In this document: one piece after another, positions 8,187 to 16,045 of the stretch
How the letters are laid out: each line of letters begins with the position of its first letter
How positions within the stretch are numbered: position 1 is the stretch's first letter
DNA from: JAOPZW01 sp963803375
Lineage (GTDB): Bacteria; Actinomycetota; Thermoleophilia; Solirubrobacterales; Solirubrobacteraceae
Reading direction: 5' to 3'
NCBI GenBank assembly: GCA_963803375.1
Contig: CAWDMB010000009.1
Span: 1-64,000 of the forward strand
DNA: 64,000 nt
The notes under the pieces: model-generated
The model's database searches: none
Told to the model about the DNA's origin: nothing
Seen by the model: only the letters and a program-made list of their open reading frames with translations
Program-made: the position numbers and the translations under genes

Positions 8187-8240
8187 GGCGCTTACCTTGC
8201 CCCGGCGTCGACGGCCAGAAACGACACCGTTCCGAAAGCG

Positions 8241-8381
8241 TCACCCGGCGGCCGCGGTGCGCTCGTCGTGCTTAGTCTCGTCGAACTGGCCGACGTAGGG
8301 GCGGATCGCGGCGAAGCAGGACGCGAAGTGCGGACCGCCGCGGAAGCCCCGCTCGTGCTCCGCAAGCGAGGTGCACTCGAT
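8241..8381 (-). pseudogene. C-terminal remnant of an unidentified protein
   Basis: The minus strand encodes 'IECTSLAEHERGFRGGPHFA' followed by 'SCFAAIRPYVGQFDETKHDE' and a stop at 8241-8243. The composition (Phe, Tyr, His, Cys, Lys) is unlike spurious GC-rich frames and reads like a real protein end. No start is present and the frame becomes non-protein-like upstream towards the tRNA-Gly, so it appears truncated. I do not recognise the family. Confidence 0.4.
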
Positions 8382-8511
8382 GCGCCGGCGAGCGCCCCTA
8401 GCTCGCGGACCTCCTGGGCAGGCTCTCGCTCGCGCTCGACCCGCACGCCTGACGATGGCGAGGACGTGGAGGCTGGACCCGGCCCGGGGTCGTCTAGACT
8501 GCAGCGAGCGC

Positions 8512-8585
8512 GCGGCTGTAGCTCAGTTGGCTAGAGCGTCTGCTTGCCATGCAGAAGGTCGAGGGTTCGAGTCCCTTCAGCCGCT
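8512..8585 (+). tRNA. tRNA-Gly(GCC)
   Basis: A complete cloverleaf: acceptor GCGGCTG (8512-8518) pairs with CAGCCGC (8578-8584), D arm GCTC..GAGC, anticodon arm TCTGC TTGCCAT GCAGA with anticodon GCC, T arm GAGGG TTCGAGT CCCTT (one G-T pair), discriminator T. CCA is not encoded. Its last 29 bases are duplicated at 12328-12356, showing it served as an integration site. A terminator hairpin follows directly. Confidence 0.95.
8557..8585 (+). repeat. attL-like copy (tRNA-Gly 3' end)
   Basis: Twenty-nine bases from the anticodon-stem end through the T arm to the discriminator base, identical to 12328-12356. Flanking bases differ on both sides, so the identity ends exactly here. Confidence 0.8.
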
Positions 8586-8591
8586 CTCGGG

Positions 8592-8615
8592 AAAGCCCGG
8601 CAAATGCTGGGTTTT
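8592..8615 (+). terminator. Intrinsic terminator after tRNA-Gly
   Basis: Arms 8592-8601 (AAAGCCCGGC) and 8606-8615 (GCTGGGTTTT) pair over ten positions, with two G-T pairs and an AAAT loop. The right arm ends in four T residues. It sits seven bases after the tRNA. Confidence 0.6.
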
Positions 8616-8824
8616 CGTCGCTCCAAGGGGCTCTCGAGAATCGCTCCTCGAGCGATCTTTGTGGGCCGGGTGTCCGTTCAGTGTCTAAACCGCGGGTGCG
8701 GGCACCGCTCAGACGGTCCTTGTTGAGCCCGCGTTTCAGGCGCGATGCGAGCTGATGCACAGGCTGGTCCCGGCGCCGGCCAGGCGGTCGTCGCACCCCG
8801 GCGCCCGGGCGAGGGAGCGCCGGG

Positions 8825-9019
8825 TCACCGAGGGGACGCCGCGGCGCGCTCCCCGGAGCGACCGGCAGTCCGAAGCTCGCGGCCCGAGAGCAGCGAGAAG
8901 GCGTCGTCCACCGTGCAGCCGAGTACTCGCTCCAGCTGTTCGGGGGGCGAGCCGCCGAGGTCCAGGACCTGCTGGTAGACGCGCATCGTGAACTTCGCGT
9001 CGGTGTGACCAAGGAGGTA
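8825..9019 (-). pseudogene. C-terminal remnant of a phage-type tyrosine integrase
   Basis: The minus strand reads 'YLLGHTDAKFTMRVYQQVLD' and continues to a stop at 8825. This matches the final catalytic block of tyrosine recombinases: the His of 'LLGHTD' and the nucleophile Tyr of 'RVYQQV'. The Arg, Lys and His-x-x-Arg blocks that should precede it are missing, because the frame upstream is unrelated and reaches the LuxR gene's start. The gene is therefore a truncated integrase beside its tRNA target. Confidence 0.65.
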
Positions 9020-9126
9020 GCGCGCTGGGCGCCGGACCGCTGCTCGGCGGGCCGTGACACACGCCCGCCTCTGCGCGCGGGCCTTGATCCGCTCACTCCG
9101 CCAAGGCACTATCGCGGTCGGGGCTG

Positions 9127-11796
9127 GTGGCGACAACGAACATCGACCGAGCCAGGTGGCGCGATTCGAGCGAGTTGCTCGAGCGTTCCGATTGCCTGTC
9201 GACGCTGGATGCGGTTCTTGCGGAGGTGGTCAGCGGCGGGCGGGGGGGCCTTGTGCTGGTCGACGGCGAGGCGGGCGTCGGCAAGACCGCGCTGCTGCGC
9301 TGCTTCTGCCGCGGCCTGGAAAAGTCCGTGCGCGTTCTCTGGGGCACCTGCGACGCGCTGTTCACGCCGCGCCCCCTCGGCCCGCTGTTCGACGTCGCCG
9401 AGGAAACCGCCGGCGAGTTGCGGGAGCTGGTGGCAAGCGGCGCGCGGGCTCACGAGGTCGTCGCTGCGCTCGCTCGCGAGCTGAGCGCGCGGTCGCCGAC
9501 GGTGATGGTCCTCGAGGACGTCCACCAGGCCGATGGCGCCACCCTCGACGTCATCAGGCTGCTCGGTCGGAAGGCGGCGCGCGTCTCGGCTCTCGTCGTC
9601 GTGACCTATCGGGAAGACGAGCTCTCCGCCACCCATCCGCTTCGCATCGTGCTCGGCGAGCTTGCGACGGCTGGCGACGTCGTGCGCCTCGAGATCGAGC
9701 CGCTGTCGCCGGCGGCCGTGGCGCAGCTCGCTCAGCCGCATGGGGTCGACCCCGACGAGCTGTACAGGAGGACGGCCGGAAACCCGTTCTTCGTGACCGA
9801 GGTCTTGGCCTCGGGGGCGCAAGCGATCCCGCCGACCGTCCGCGACGCGGTGCTTGCACGCGCGGCGCGCCTGTCGGGTCCGGCTCGCAGGTTGCTCGAG
9901 GCGGTCGCGGTGGCGCCGCACGCCGAGGTGCGGCTGCTGGAGGCGATCGCCGGCGACGTCGTGGGGAACCTCGAGGAATGCCTGGCTTCGGGGATGCTCG
10001 AGGCCGGGCCCGACGGCGTGGCGTTCCGCCACGAGCTCGCGCGGCTGACCATCCAGGAGTCGCTCGCCCCGGACCGAGCGGTCTCCCTGCATCGAGCGGC
10101 CCTGAGGGCGCTGTCGGACCGAACGTGGCGGCCGATCGACCTGGATCGGCTGGCGCACCACGCGGCCGGTGCCGGCGATGTCGAGGCGGTGCTGCGGTTC
10201 GCGCCGGCGGCCGCCGACCGCGCCGCGGCGCTGGGTGCGCACAGAGAAGCGGCGGCCCACTACGCGCGGGCCCTGCGGTTCGCGGACGCGCTGGCGCCGG
10301 AGGCGCGCGCCGAGCTCCTGGAGCGCCACTCCCGCGAGTGCCATCTGACCAACCAGGGGGCCGAGGCCGCCGCCATGCTCGAACGCGCGATCGAGCTGCA
10401 CCGGGAGCTGGGCCACATGCGCGAGGAGGGCGTCGCCCTGACCTCGCTGTCGGAGATCCTGTGGTGCCCGGGTCGCGTCGCGGAGTCCGAGCTGGCGGCA
10501 CACGAGGCCATCGCGTTGCTCGAGCAGCTGCCGGCCGGCCGCGACCTTGCGGCGGCGTACGCCAACCTTTCACGGGTCTATCTGAATGCCGACGACGCGC
10601 AGGCGGCCGCACGCTGGGCCGAGCGGGCGCTCAAGCTCGCCGACGGGCTTGAGGACACCGACATCCGCGTCGACGCCCTGATCAACGTCGGCGCGGCGCG
10701 ATACGTGACCGGCGCGCCGGGCGGACGCGATCAACTGCGGCAATGCCTCGAGCTCAGCCGAGTGGCAGAGCTTGACGTGCAGGCCGGTCGCGCGCTCTTG
10801 AACCTCCTCTGGGGCGCGACCCGGCGGCGAGAGCACGCCGTGGCCTCGGAGTGCCTCGAGTGGGGGCTGGGCTTCGTGGAGAGCCGCGGGCTCGAGCTCT
10901 GGCGCATCTATCTGCTGGCCAACAAGGCCTGCGCCGAGCTCAACCAGGGTCAGTGGAGCGAGGCGCTCGACTCCGCGTCCCTGGTGTTGCGCGAATCGTT
11001 TCCCTCGACGCTCCCGCCCGCGCTCGCGCTCACGGCCATCGGCCTCATACGAGCGCGGCGCGGCGATCCGGAGCAGTGGCCGCCGCTCGACGAGGCGCTG
11101 GCGCTCGTCGAGGCGTCCGGTGAGCTGCAGCGGGTTGCCCCGATCGCTGCGGCCAGGGCCGAGGCCGCCTGGCTCGACGGCGAGGCGGAGAAGATCGCGC
11201 CGGCGACCGATGCGGCGTTCGAGTTGGCGCTGCAGCGCAACGCCGGATGGCCGCTCGGCGAGCTCGCGTGCTGGCGCTGGCGTGCCGGGCTGCTGGACGA
11301 GCCCCCACCCGCCGCAGTGGAGCCCTATGCACGCCAGATCGGGGGCGACTGGCAACGGGCCGCCGAGCTGTGGGCCGAAATCGGATGCCCCTACGAGGCC
11401 GCGCTGGCGCTGGCCGAGGCCGACGACCAGGAAGCGCTCCGCCGGGCGTTGGACGAGTTGCGCCGCCTGGGCGCCGAGCCGGCCGCGGCGATGGTCGCGC
11501 GCCGGCTTCGCCAGCGCGGCGCCCGCGGCGTGCCCAGAGGGCCGCGGAAGGCGACGCGGCAGAATCCGGCGAAGCTGACCACGCGCGAGCTCGAGGTGCT
11601 GGAACTGGTGGCGCAGGGCCTCGGCAACTCGGAGATCGCGACGCGCCTGTTCCTCTCGGAGAAGACGGTCGCGCATCACGTCTCCGCGATCCTGCGCAAG
11701 CTCGACGCGCGCACGCGCACGCAGGCCGCCGCCGAGGCCGCGCGGCTCGGACTCGTAGCTCAAACATCGGTAGGGACCGCGTCCAATCCGGGCTGA
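9127..11796 (+). CDS. Large ATP-binding LuxR-family (LAL) transcriptional regulator
   Basis: 889 residues from GTG 9127; no strong ribosome site. Residues 47-54 'GEAGVGKT' are Walker A and 'TVMVLEDVHQAD' near 127 is Walker B, giving an AAA/STAND-like ATPase with 'GNPFFVTEVL' sensor motif near 220. A long alpha-helical TPR-like region fills 340-790. The last 72 residues form a LuxR HTH ('LTTRELEVLELVAQGLGNSE', 'KTVAHHVSAILRKLDARTRT'). Such regulators bind a ligand or partner through the TPR part and activate neighbouring promoters. It lies inside the tRNA-Gly island with a small exported protein 91 nt downstream, its likeliest local partner. Confidence 0.9.
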   Translation: MATTNIDRARWRDSSELLERSDCLSTLDAVLAEVVSGGRGGLVLVDGEAGVGKTALLRCFCRGLEKSVRVLWGTCDALFTPRPLGPLFDVAEETAGELRELVASGARAHEVVAALARELSARSPTVMVLEDVHQADGATLDVIRLLGRKAARVSALVVVTYREDELSATHPLRIVLGELATAGDVVRLEIEPLSPAAVAQLAQPHGVDPDELYRRTAGNPFFVTEVLASGAQAIPPTVRDAVLARAARLSGPARRLLEAVAVAPHAEVRLLEAIAGDVVGNLEECLASGMLEAGPDGVAFRHELARLTIQESLAPDRAVSLHRAALRALSDRTWRPIDLDRLAHHAAGAGDVEAVLRFAPAAADRAAALGAHREAAAHYARALRFADALAPEARAELLERHSRECHLTNQGAEAAAMLERAIELHRELGHMREEGVALTSLSEILWCPGRVAESELAAHEAIALLEQLPAGRDLAAAYANLSRVYLNADDAQAAARWAERALKLADGLEDTDIRVDALINVGAARYVTGAPGGRDQLRQCLELSRVAELDVQAGRALLNLLWGATRRREHAVASECLEWGLGFVESRGLELWRIYLLANKACAELNQGQWSEALDSASLVLRESFPSTLPPALALTAIGLIRARRGDPEQWPPLDEALALVEASGELQRVAPIAAARAEAAWLDGEAEKIAPATDAAFELALQRNAGWPLGELACWRWRAGLLDEPPPAAVEPYARQIGGDWQRAAELWAEIGCPYEAALALAEADDQEALRRALDELRRLGAEPAAAMVARRLRQRGARGVPRGPRKATRQNPAKLTTRELEVLELVAQGLGNSEIATRLFLSEKTVAHHVSAILRKLDARTRTQAAAEAARLGLVAQTSVGTASNPG

Positions 11797-11887
11797 TGTT
11801 CCGATGCGCGACGGAAGCGCGCGCTCCTAACGTCGAGCCGACGAAAGGGCCGCACAAGGGCGGTCCTGCGTAACGAAGGAGCGATCC

Positions 11888-12298
11888 GTGTTCCACAACC
11901 ACCGCAAGGCGCTTGGCGTCGCGCTCGCGACGGCTCTCACGCTGGCCGCCACGACGGCACCAGGGGCGCCGGCTCACCCGACCGACCTGCGCGGCCCGGA
12001 TGCCCGCGACGCCGCGGACCGGACGCCGCGGCCGCCCGACCTACGAAGCCCGGACGCCCGCGACGCAGCCGCAGGCCGCCGGATCGTCGTGTCCGGCGCG
12101 CCGACCTGGCCCTCGAGCCCGCAGCCCATCACCCGGCCCCGCGTGGTCGTCAGCGCGCCGGACTCGGGCCTTGACTGGGCCTCGGCCGGCATCGGCGCTG
12201 CCGCGGTCGCCGGAGCGATCGCGTTCGCGCTCGTCGCCCTCGCCGGACTGCGCCATCGGCGCGTGGCCCGGCCCGGATCGCCGGCCGTCGACGCGTGA
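11888..12298 (+). CDS. Small exported protein with repeated DLRSPDARDAA motif and C-terminal membrane helix
   Basis: 136 residues from GTG 11888, with GAAGGAG at 11875-11881. A signal peptide covers about 1-29 ('ALATALTLAATTAPGAPAH'). Two copies of an acidic/basic motif follow: 'DLRGPDARDAA' (33-43) and 'DLRSPDARDAA' (51-61). A Pro-rich linker and one membrane helix at about 97-121 ('DWASAGIGAAAVAGAIAFAL') lead to a basic end. I recall similar small proteins from soil actinobacteria of the Solirubrobacterales, without known function. It follows the LuxR regulator in the island. Confidence 0.7.
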   Translation: MFHNHRKALGVALATALTLAATTAPGAPAHPTDLRGPDARDAADRTPRPPDLRSPDARDAAAGRRIVVSGAPTWPSSPQPITRPRVVVSAPDSGLDWASAGIGAAAVAGAIAFALVALAGLRHRRVARPGSPAVDA

Positions 12299-12327
12299 TG
12301 TCCAGGCGCGCAGTCATCAGCCTGCTG

Positions 12328-12356
12328 GGTCGAGGGTTCGAGTCCCTTCAGCCGCT
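12328..12356 (+). repeat. attR-like copy of tRNA-Gly 3' end
   Basis: Exact 29-bp copy of 8557-8585, with no 5' half of a tRNA before it. It marks the right end of the inferred island and abuts a hairpin at 12357-12390. Confidence 0.8.
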
Positions 12357-12390
12357 TGAGAGCGTGGCCCCGCAAGCAGGGCCCTTCTCA
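12357..12390. terminator. Possible hairpin terminator between island end and monooxygenase gene
   Basis: TGAGA (12357-12361) pairs with TCTCA (12386-12390), and GGCCC (12366-12370) pairs with GGGCC (12379-12383), around a CGCAAGCA loop. There is no T-run. It overlaps the end of the leftward gene and may stop transcription from that side. Confidence 0.35.
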
Positions 12391-12732
12391 GTCCGCTCGG
12401 CTTGGGTCCATCGGCGCGATGTCTTCGAGAGCGATGGCGTCGTGGGCGCGATACACGCTGTAGCGCCATTCGCGGGTGAGCAATCCGACGAGCTGCCGCT
12501 GGTAATCGTGGAACGTGGCTGATCGCACGAAGTCGGCCAGCGAGGCAGGGTCGTCCCATTCCTGCGTGATGACGTAGTGGTGTGGATCGCGGAGCGAGAC
12601 ACCGACATGGAACCGCCGACAGCCCGGCGTGCCGGCGGCGCGGTCCTCGTGCGCTCGCAGCAGCGCTCGGAGCTCCTCCGAGCGGGCGGCGGCTCCGTAG
12701 AGCTGCCCGATTGCGATCACGGTCTCTGACAT
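12388..12732 (-). CDS. Antibiotic biosynthesis monooxygenase (ABM)-domain protein
   Basis: 114 residues from ATG 12732. The small ferredoxin-like fold is recognisable: 'VIAIGQLYGAAARSEELRAL', the turn 'AGTPGCRRFHVGVSLRDPHH' and 'VITQEWDDPASLADFVRS' followed by 'ATFHDYQRQL'. Family members act as dimers as cofactor-free monooxygenases, haem-degrading enzymes or quorum-signal-related proteins. Which role applies cannot be read from the sequence. First gene right of the island. Confidence 0.85.
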   Translation of the reverse strand: MSETVIAIGQLYGAAARSEELRALLRAHEDRAAGTPGCRRFHVGVSLRDPHHYVITQEWDDPASLADFVRSATFHDYQRQLVGLLTREWRYSVYRAHDAIALEDIAPMDPSRAD

Positions 12733-12860
12733 CCGCGTCAGTATGGCGGCTCGTAAGTCCGGTGGCGTGAGACCACCGGGCGCAGGGACTCGTGTCAGCG
12801 CAGCTGGACGGGTTGGACAGCACGCCCCGGAAGGGCGATCGGGCGGATAGGCTCGCGGCC

Positions 12861-13223
12861 ATGGCGACGCTCATCCTCCAGCTGCCATTGGACGGCGCGG
12901 CCCACCGCCGCGTGCGCGAGGCTCCGCCCGCCGCGCTCAGCGACGGCGCGCTCGCCGTCCAGGGCCTGCCCGCCGACGCCGACGGCCATCTCGATCCCCC
13001 GGGGACCGGTCAGATCGTCCTGTCGGCGCCCTCACCCGAGACGCTCGCGCGCGAGCCCGAGACGGTGCGGCGCGTGATCGCGCACGCGGGCGACGCGGAC
13101 GAGCCGATCGTCGTCGTCGTCGAGGCCGCCGAGGAACTGCGCGACGACGAGCTGGCTCCGGTGCTCGACGCGGCCGCGAGCGCCGAGCGGCCGGTCATCC
13201 TGCGGGTGCTGGCGGATCCGTAG
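12861..13223 (+). CDS. Hypothetical protein
   Basis: 120 residues from ATG 12861 ('MATLILQLPLDGAAHRRVRE'). The second half repeats short strands and helices ('EPIVVVVEAAEELRDDELAP', 'ERPVILRVLADP'), consistent with a small alpha/beta fold. No known domain recognised. It converges with the next gene and overlaps its end by 29 nt. Confidence 0.55.
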   Translation: MATLILQLPLDGAAHRRVREAPPAALSDGALAVQGLPADADGHLDPPGTGQIVLSAPSPETLAREPETVRRVIAHAGDADEPIVVVVEAAEELRDDELAPVLDAAASAERPVILRVLADP

Positions 13224-13587
13224 GCGTCGGGTGACCGCGAAAGCGCCAGAGCGCCCGCTGCTCGCCCAGGGTCAGCAGCCGCCAGCGCTCGCCCTCGGGC
13301 TCCCACACGTAGACGCGCACGTCGACCACGCTCGCGGCGTCCTCGAGCACGGCGACCGTCGCGCCCGTGCTCGTGCCCTCCGACAGCACGCCGCCGCTGA
13401 CGACGTCGACGACCTTGAACGTCCGCGGCAGCCGCGGCGCCGGCGGCTCGTCAGCGCGCGGGGCGGGCTCGGGCGGGACGTAGAGCGGCTCGGGCTCGGC
13501 GGCGGGCCGGCGCAGGCTCTTCTCCAGGGGCACCATCGTCGCCCCCGTGCCCTTCGTCTCCGTGTCGAGGACCCAGACCTTGGCCAT
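13195..13587 (-). CDS. Conserved hypothetical protein (MAKVWVLDTETKGTGA type)
   Basis: 130 residues from ATG 13587; an upstream GTG would add only basic low-complexity sequence. The N-terminus 'MAKVWVLDTETKGTGATMVP' is very distinctive, and I recall it from other Thermoleophilia genomes without a function. A Pro-rich linker (30-55) leads to a beta-rich C-terminal part ('FKVVDVVSGGVLSEGTSTGA', 'RVYVWEPEGERWRLLTL'). Confidence 0.7.
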   Translation of the reverse strand: MAKVWVLDTETKGTGATMVPLEKSLRRPAAEPEPLYVPPEPAPRADEPPAPRLPRTFKVVDVVSGGVLSEGTSTGATVAVLEDAASVVDVRVYVWEPEGERWRLLTLGEQRALWRFRGHPTPTDPPAPAG

Positions 13588-13755
13588 CCCATCCACGGTA
13601 GCGCCGCGCCGCCCTCGTGCGCGCCGAGCGGCGCTTGGGCCCACTCGCGCCCCCCAGCCGGGTGAGCGTCGGGCGGTGGTTCGGCACGCCGCGCCGCTTG
13701 TCGTTCTTCGAATCCGAGGTCGTAGCCGCGGAGATCGTCCCGGCGCGGCGCTGAG

Positions 13756-15372
13756 CTAACCCAGCGCGGCCGCGAGCACCCGGCGGGCGATCGGCGCCGC
13801 CGCCTGGCCGCCAGCGCCCGCCCCGACGAGCATGACCGCCACCGCGGCCTTCGGCGTCAGGGCCGGCGCGAAGGCGACGAACCAGGCGTCGGTGTTGCGC
13901 GGGTCCGACGGGCCGCCTGCGGTCGGGCGCAGCTCCGCGGTGCCGGTCTTGCCGGCCACCTCGACGCCCGGCAGCGCGGCCGCGGTTCCCGTCCCGCCAC
14001 GCACGACGCCGAGCATCATCGTGCGCACCTGCCGGGCCACGCGTCGGGGGACGGCCCGCCGGCGCACGACGGGGTCGCGGACGACGACCCGCGGCCGCGC
14101 GCGGCGGCCCTCCGTCGCGATCGTCGCCCCGACGGTGGCCATCTGCAGCGGCGTGGCGAGGTCGCGGTCCTGGCCGATGGCGGCTGCGCCGACCGCGAGG
14201 TCGTCCTTGAGCCCGGCCGGCGGCGAGATCGTGCTCGCCTTGGCGGCCGGGACGCGTGGCGTGGAGTTGAAGCCGAACGCCTCGGCGGCGCGCACGAGCC
14301 GGCGCGCTCCGAGCTTGGACCCGAGCGGCGCGAAGACCGAGTTGCACGAGACCGCGAAGGCGTTGGGCAGCGAGCCGCCGCAGGACTCGTCGCCCGCGTT
14401 GCGCAGGCGCACGCCCGAGAGCAGCGCGTACGTGCGGACGGGATAGCTGCTCGACGGCGTCGCGATCCCGTGCTGCAGGGCCGCCGAGAGCGTGATGATC
14501 TTGAACGTCGAGCCGGGCGGCTGGGGCGCCGAGACCGCGAGGCCCCCGAGGGCGAGAACCGCGCCGTCGCGCGGGCGCACGACGGCGACGCCGCCCACGC
14601 GGCCGCCGAGCGCGGCCTGCGCGGTGGCCTGCAGCCCCGGGCGGACCGTGGTCCGCACGTCGCGCCCGCGGACGACCGGCACGCGCGCGACGACGCGGTC
14701 GCCGAAGCGCAGCCGCGCGGCCGGGCGCCCGTTCAGCCGTGCCGCCTCCATGCGGCCGATCCCGGTCGCGAGGTCCGCGGTGGCCGGCGTCGCGTCCAGC
14801 GGCCGTCCGTCGGCGCCGAGCACCGCCGCGGGCTCGGGGCGGCGGCCCGTGGTCCGCCGGACCGCCTCCCCGGCCCGCAGGCCCGGGAGCCGCGCGGCGG
14901 GCGTCCAGGCCACGACGCCGCGGTCGCCCTCGACGTGCACGGCGAGGGGCACCGTCCCCCGCAGCGTCCCGAAGAGCTTCGTCCTCACGGCCACGGGCAG
15001 CGCGACGCGCCCGCCGTCGGGGTCCGGCGCCGCGCCGACGCGCACGGCGCGCACGGTCGCCTCCGTGTCGGCCCTGGCCACCGCCGCCGCGAAGCGCGCG
15101 CGCGGGTAGGCGGCCTGCGAGCCCTCGTCGAGCTGGGCCCACATGGCGGCGTCGTCGCGGGCGGTCCAGGCCCGCGCGAAGCGCTCGGCCGCGTCGCGCT
15201 CGCGAACGGCGTCGCGGTGGCGCCCGACGAGCACGAAGGCGAGCGCGCCGGCCCCGAGGACGAGCGCGAGCCCGACGAGGAGCGGGAGCGCCGGAGGACG
15301 GCGGCGGCGGCGGCGCCCGAGCCCCGGCTCGACCCAGCGCGGGCCGCGGCGCGCCGGTGCGGAGGCGAACAT
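13756..15372 (-). CDS. Class B penicillin-binding protein (PbpA-like transpeptidase)
   Basis: 538 residues from ATG 15372; GTG 15393 is an alternative that adds seven Arg-rich residues. A basic cytoplasmic N-terminus and one membrane helix (about 28-50) precede an NTF2-like MecA_N domain (55-165: 'AERFARAWTARDDAAMWAQL'). The transpeptidase domain has the catalytic SxxK 'STFK' (288-291), SxN 'SCN' (342-344) and 'KTGT' (475-478). It cross-links peptidoglycan in elongation or division. It is short for a class B PBP because the dimerisation region is small. Upstream genes encode RNase HI and two small proteins on the same strand. Confidence 0.92.
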   Translation of the reverse strand: MFASAPARRGPRWVEPGLGRRRRRRPPALPLLVGLALVLGAGALAFVLVGRHRDAVRERDAAERFARAWTARDDAAMWAQLDEGSQAAYPRARFAAAVARADTEATVRAVRVGAAPDPDGGRVALPVAVRTKLFGTLRGTVPLAVHVEGDRGVVAWTPAARLPGLRAGEAVRRTTGRRPEPAAVLGADGRPLDATPATADLATGIGRMEAARLNGRPAARLRFGDRVVARVPVVRGRDVRTTVRPGLQATAQAALGGRVGGVAVVRPRDGAVLALGGLAVSAPQPPGSTFKIITLSAALQHGIATPSSSYPVRTYALLSGVRLRNAGDESCGGSLPNAFAVSCNSVFAPLGSKLGARRLVRAAEAFGFNSTPRVPAAKASTISPPAGLKDDLAVGAAAIGQDRDLATPLQMATVGATIATEGRRARPRVVVRDPVVRRRAVPRRVARQVRTMMLGVVRGGTGTAAALPGVEVAGKTGTAELRPTAGGPSDPRNTDAWFVAFAPALTPKAAVAVMLVGAGAGGQAAAPIARRVLAAALG

Positions 15373-15407
15373 GGAGCGGCGGCGCCGGCGCACGTCGGAC
15401 GCGGGCG

Positions 15408-15827
15408 CTAGGCGCGCTCGACGGCGTCCGCCGCCGTGTCGAGCGCCTGGTTGACGAGCGCGTCCGCGTCCGCGTTCTGGGCGCGCGGCACGCTGCGGAC
15501 GCTCCAGCGCCCGAACTGCTCGAGCGCGGCGCGAGCCTGCGCGTGCAGCGGGCGCATGTCGGCGTGCTTGACCTTGTAGAGGCCGTTGATCTGCTTGGCC
15601 ACGAGCTCGGAGTCGTTGACGACCTCGACCTCGTCGGCGCCCACCGCGCGCGCGCGTGCGAGGCCGAGCAGGAGCCCGCGATACTCGGCGACGTTGTTGG
15701 AGGCGACCCCGAGCAGCTCACGGGCCTCGTCGAGGACCTCGCCGTCGAGCGTCGAGACGACGGCCGCCGCCGCCGCGGGCCCGGGGTTGCCGCGCGAGCC
15801 GCCGTCGACGTGGACGACGACCCTCAA
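15408..15827 (-). CDS. RNase HI-like (reverse-transcriptase-like domain) protein
   Basis: 139 residues starting at TTG 15827, which overlaps the previous gene's TGA by 4 nt (TTGA); no other start fits the conserved first strand. Catalytic acidic residues are visible: Asp of 'VHVDGGSRGNPGPAAAA', Glu of 'NNVAEYRGLLLGL', Asp of 'VVNDSELVAKQINGLYKVK' and the last Asp in 'RAQNADADALVNQALD'. This is the compact archaeal/actinobacterial type that degrades RNA in RNA-DNA hybrids. Confidence 0.88.
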   Translation of the reverse strand: MRVVVHVDGGSRGNPGPAAAAAVVSTLDGEVLDEARELLGVASNNVAEYRGLLLGLARARAVGADEVEVVNDSELVAKQINGLYKVKHADMRPLHAQARAALEQFGRWSVRSVPRAQNADADALVNQALDTAADAVERA

Positions 15828-16045
15828 GCCTTGGGCGGGGTGGGCGGGAACTCGCCCGGCACGCGTGCGCGCCGCCGGTCGCGGCGCTCGCGCCGGCTGC
15901 CCTCGGGGGCGGCCGCGCCGCGCACGCGCCGCTCGCCGCGCCGGCGGTCGACGATGACCTCGACCTCGGGGTCGTCGCGGTAGTACTCGACGAGGCGGTC
16001 GTAGAGCGCGGGGGCCAGCTCGGCGGGGACGACGCTGTAGATCAT
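15824..16045 (-). CDS. Small conserved hypothetical protein
   Basis: 73 residues from ATG 16045, whose A is also the last base of the upstream gene's TGA (TGATG coupling). 'MIYSVVPAELAPALYDRLVE' and 'YYRDDPEVEVIVDRRRGERR' suggest a small helical fold followed by a basic tail rich in Arg. It is translationally coupled to both neighbours (zinc-ribbon protein upstream, RNase HI downstream), so it may work with nucleic acids; that is inference. Confidence 0.65.
   Translation of the reverse strand: MIYSVVPAELAPALYDRLVEYYRDDPEVEVIVDRRRGERRVRGAAAPEGSRRERRDRRRARVPGEFPPTPPKA

Larger units (their letters stand above)
8512..12356. mobile_element. Remnant genomic island integrated at tRNA-Gly
   Basis: The 3' 29 bp of the tRNA-Gly (8557-8585) recur exactly, in the same orientation, at 12328-12356. 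Next to the intact tRNA is a truncated tyrosine-recombinase gene, as is usual for tRNA-targeted islands. The cargo between the repeats is a LuxR-family ATPase regulator and a small exported protein. Loss of most of the integrase suggests the 3.8 kb element is fixed. Boundaries are inferred from the repeats. Confidence 0.65.

Noticed and set aside
9127..9127. Fusion of the integrase remnant with the LuxR regulator
   Set aside because: They lie on opposite strands; the integrase fragment ends about 100 nt before the regulator's start.
12328..12356. Second tRNA-Gly gene
   Set aside because: Only the 3' 29 bases are present; there is no D arm, anticodon or 5' acceptor strand, so it is an att-like repeat.
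13756..15721. Alternative minus-strand frames across the PBP gene
   Set aside because: They lack SxxK, SxN and KTG motifs; the chosen frame contains all three in order.
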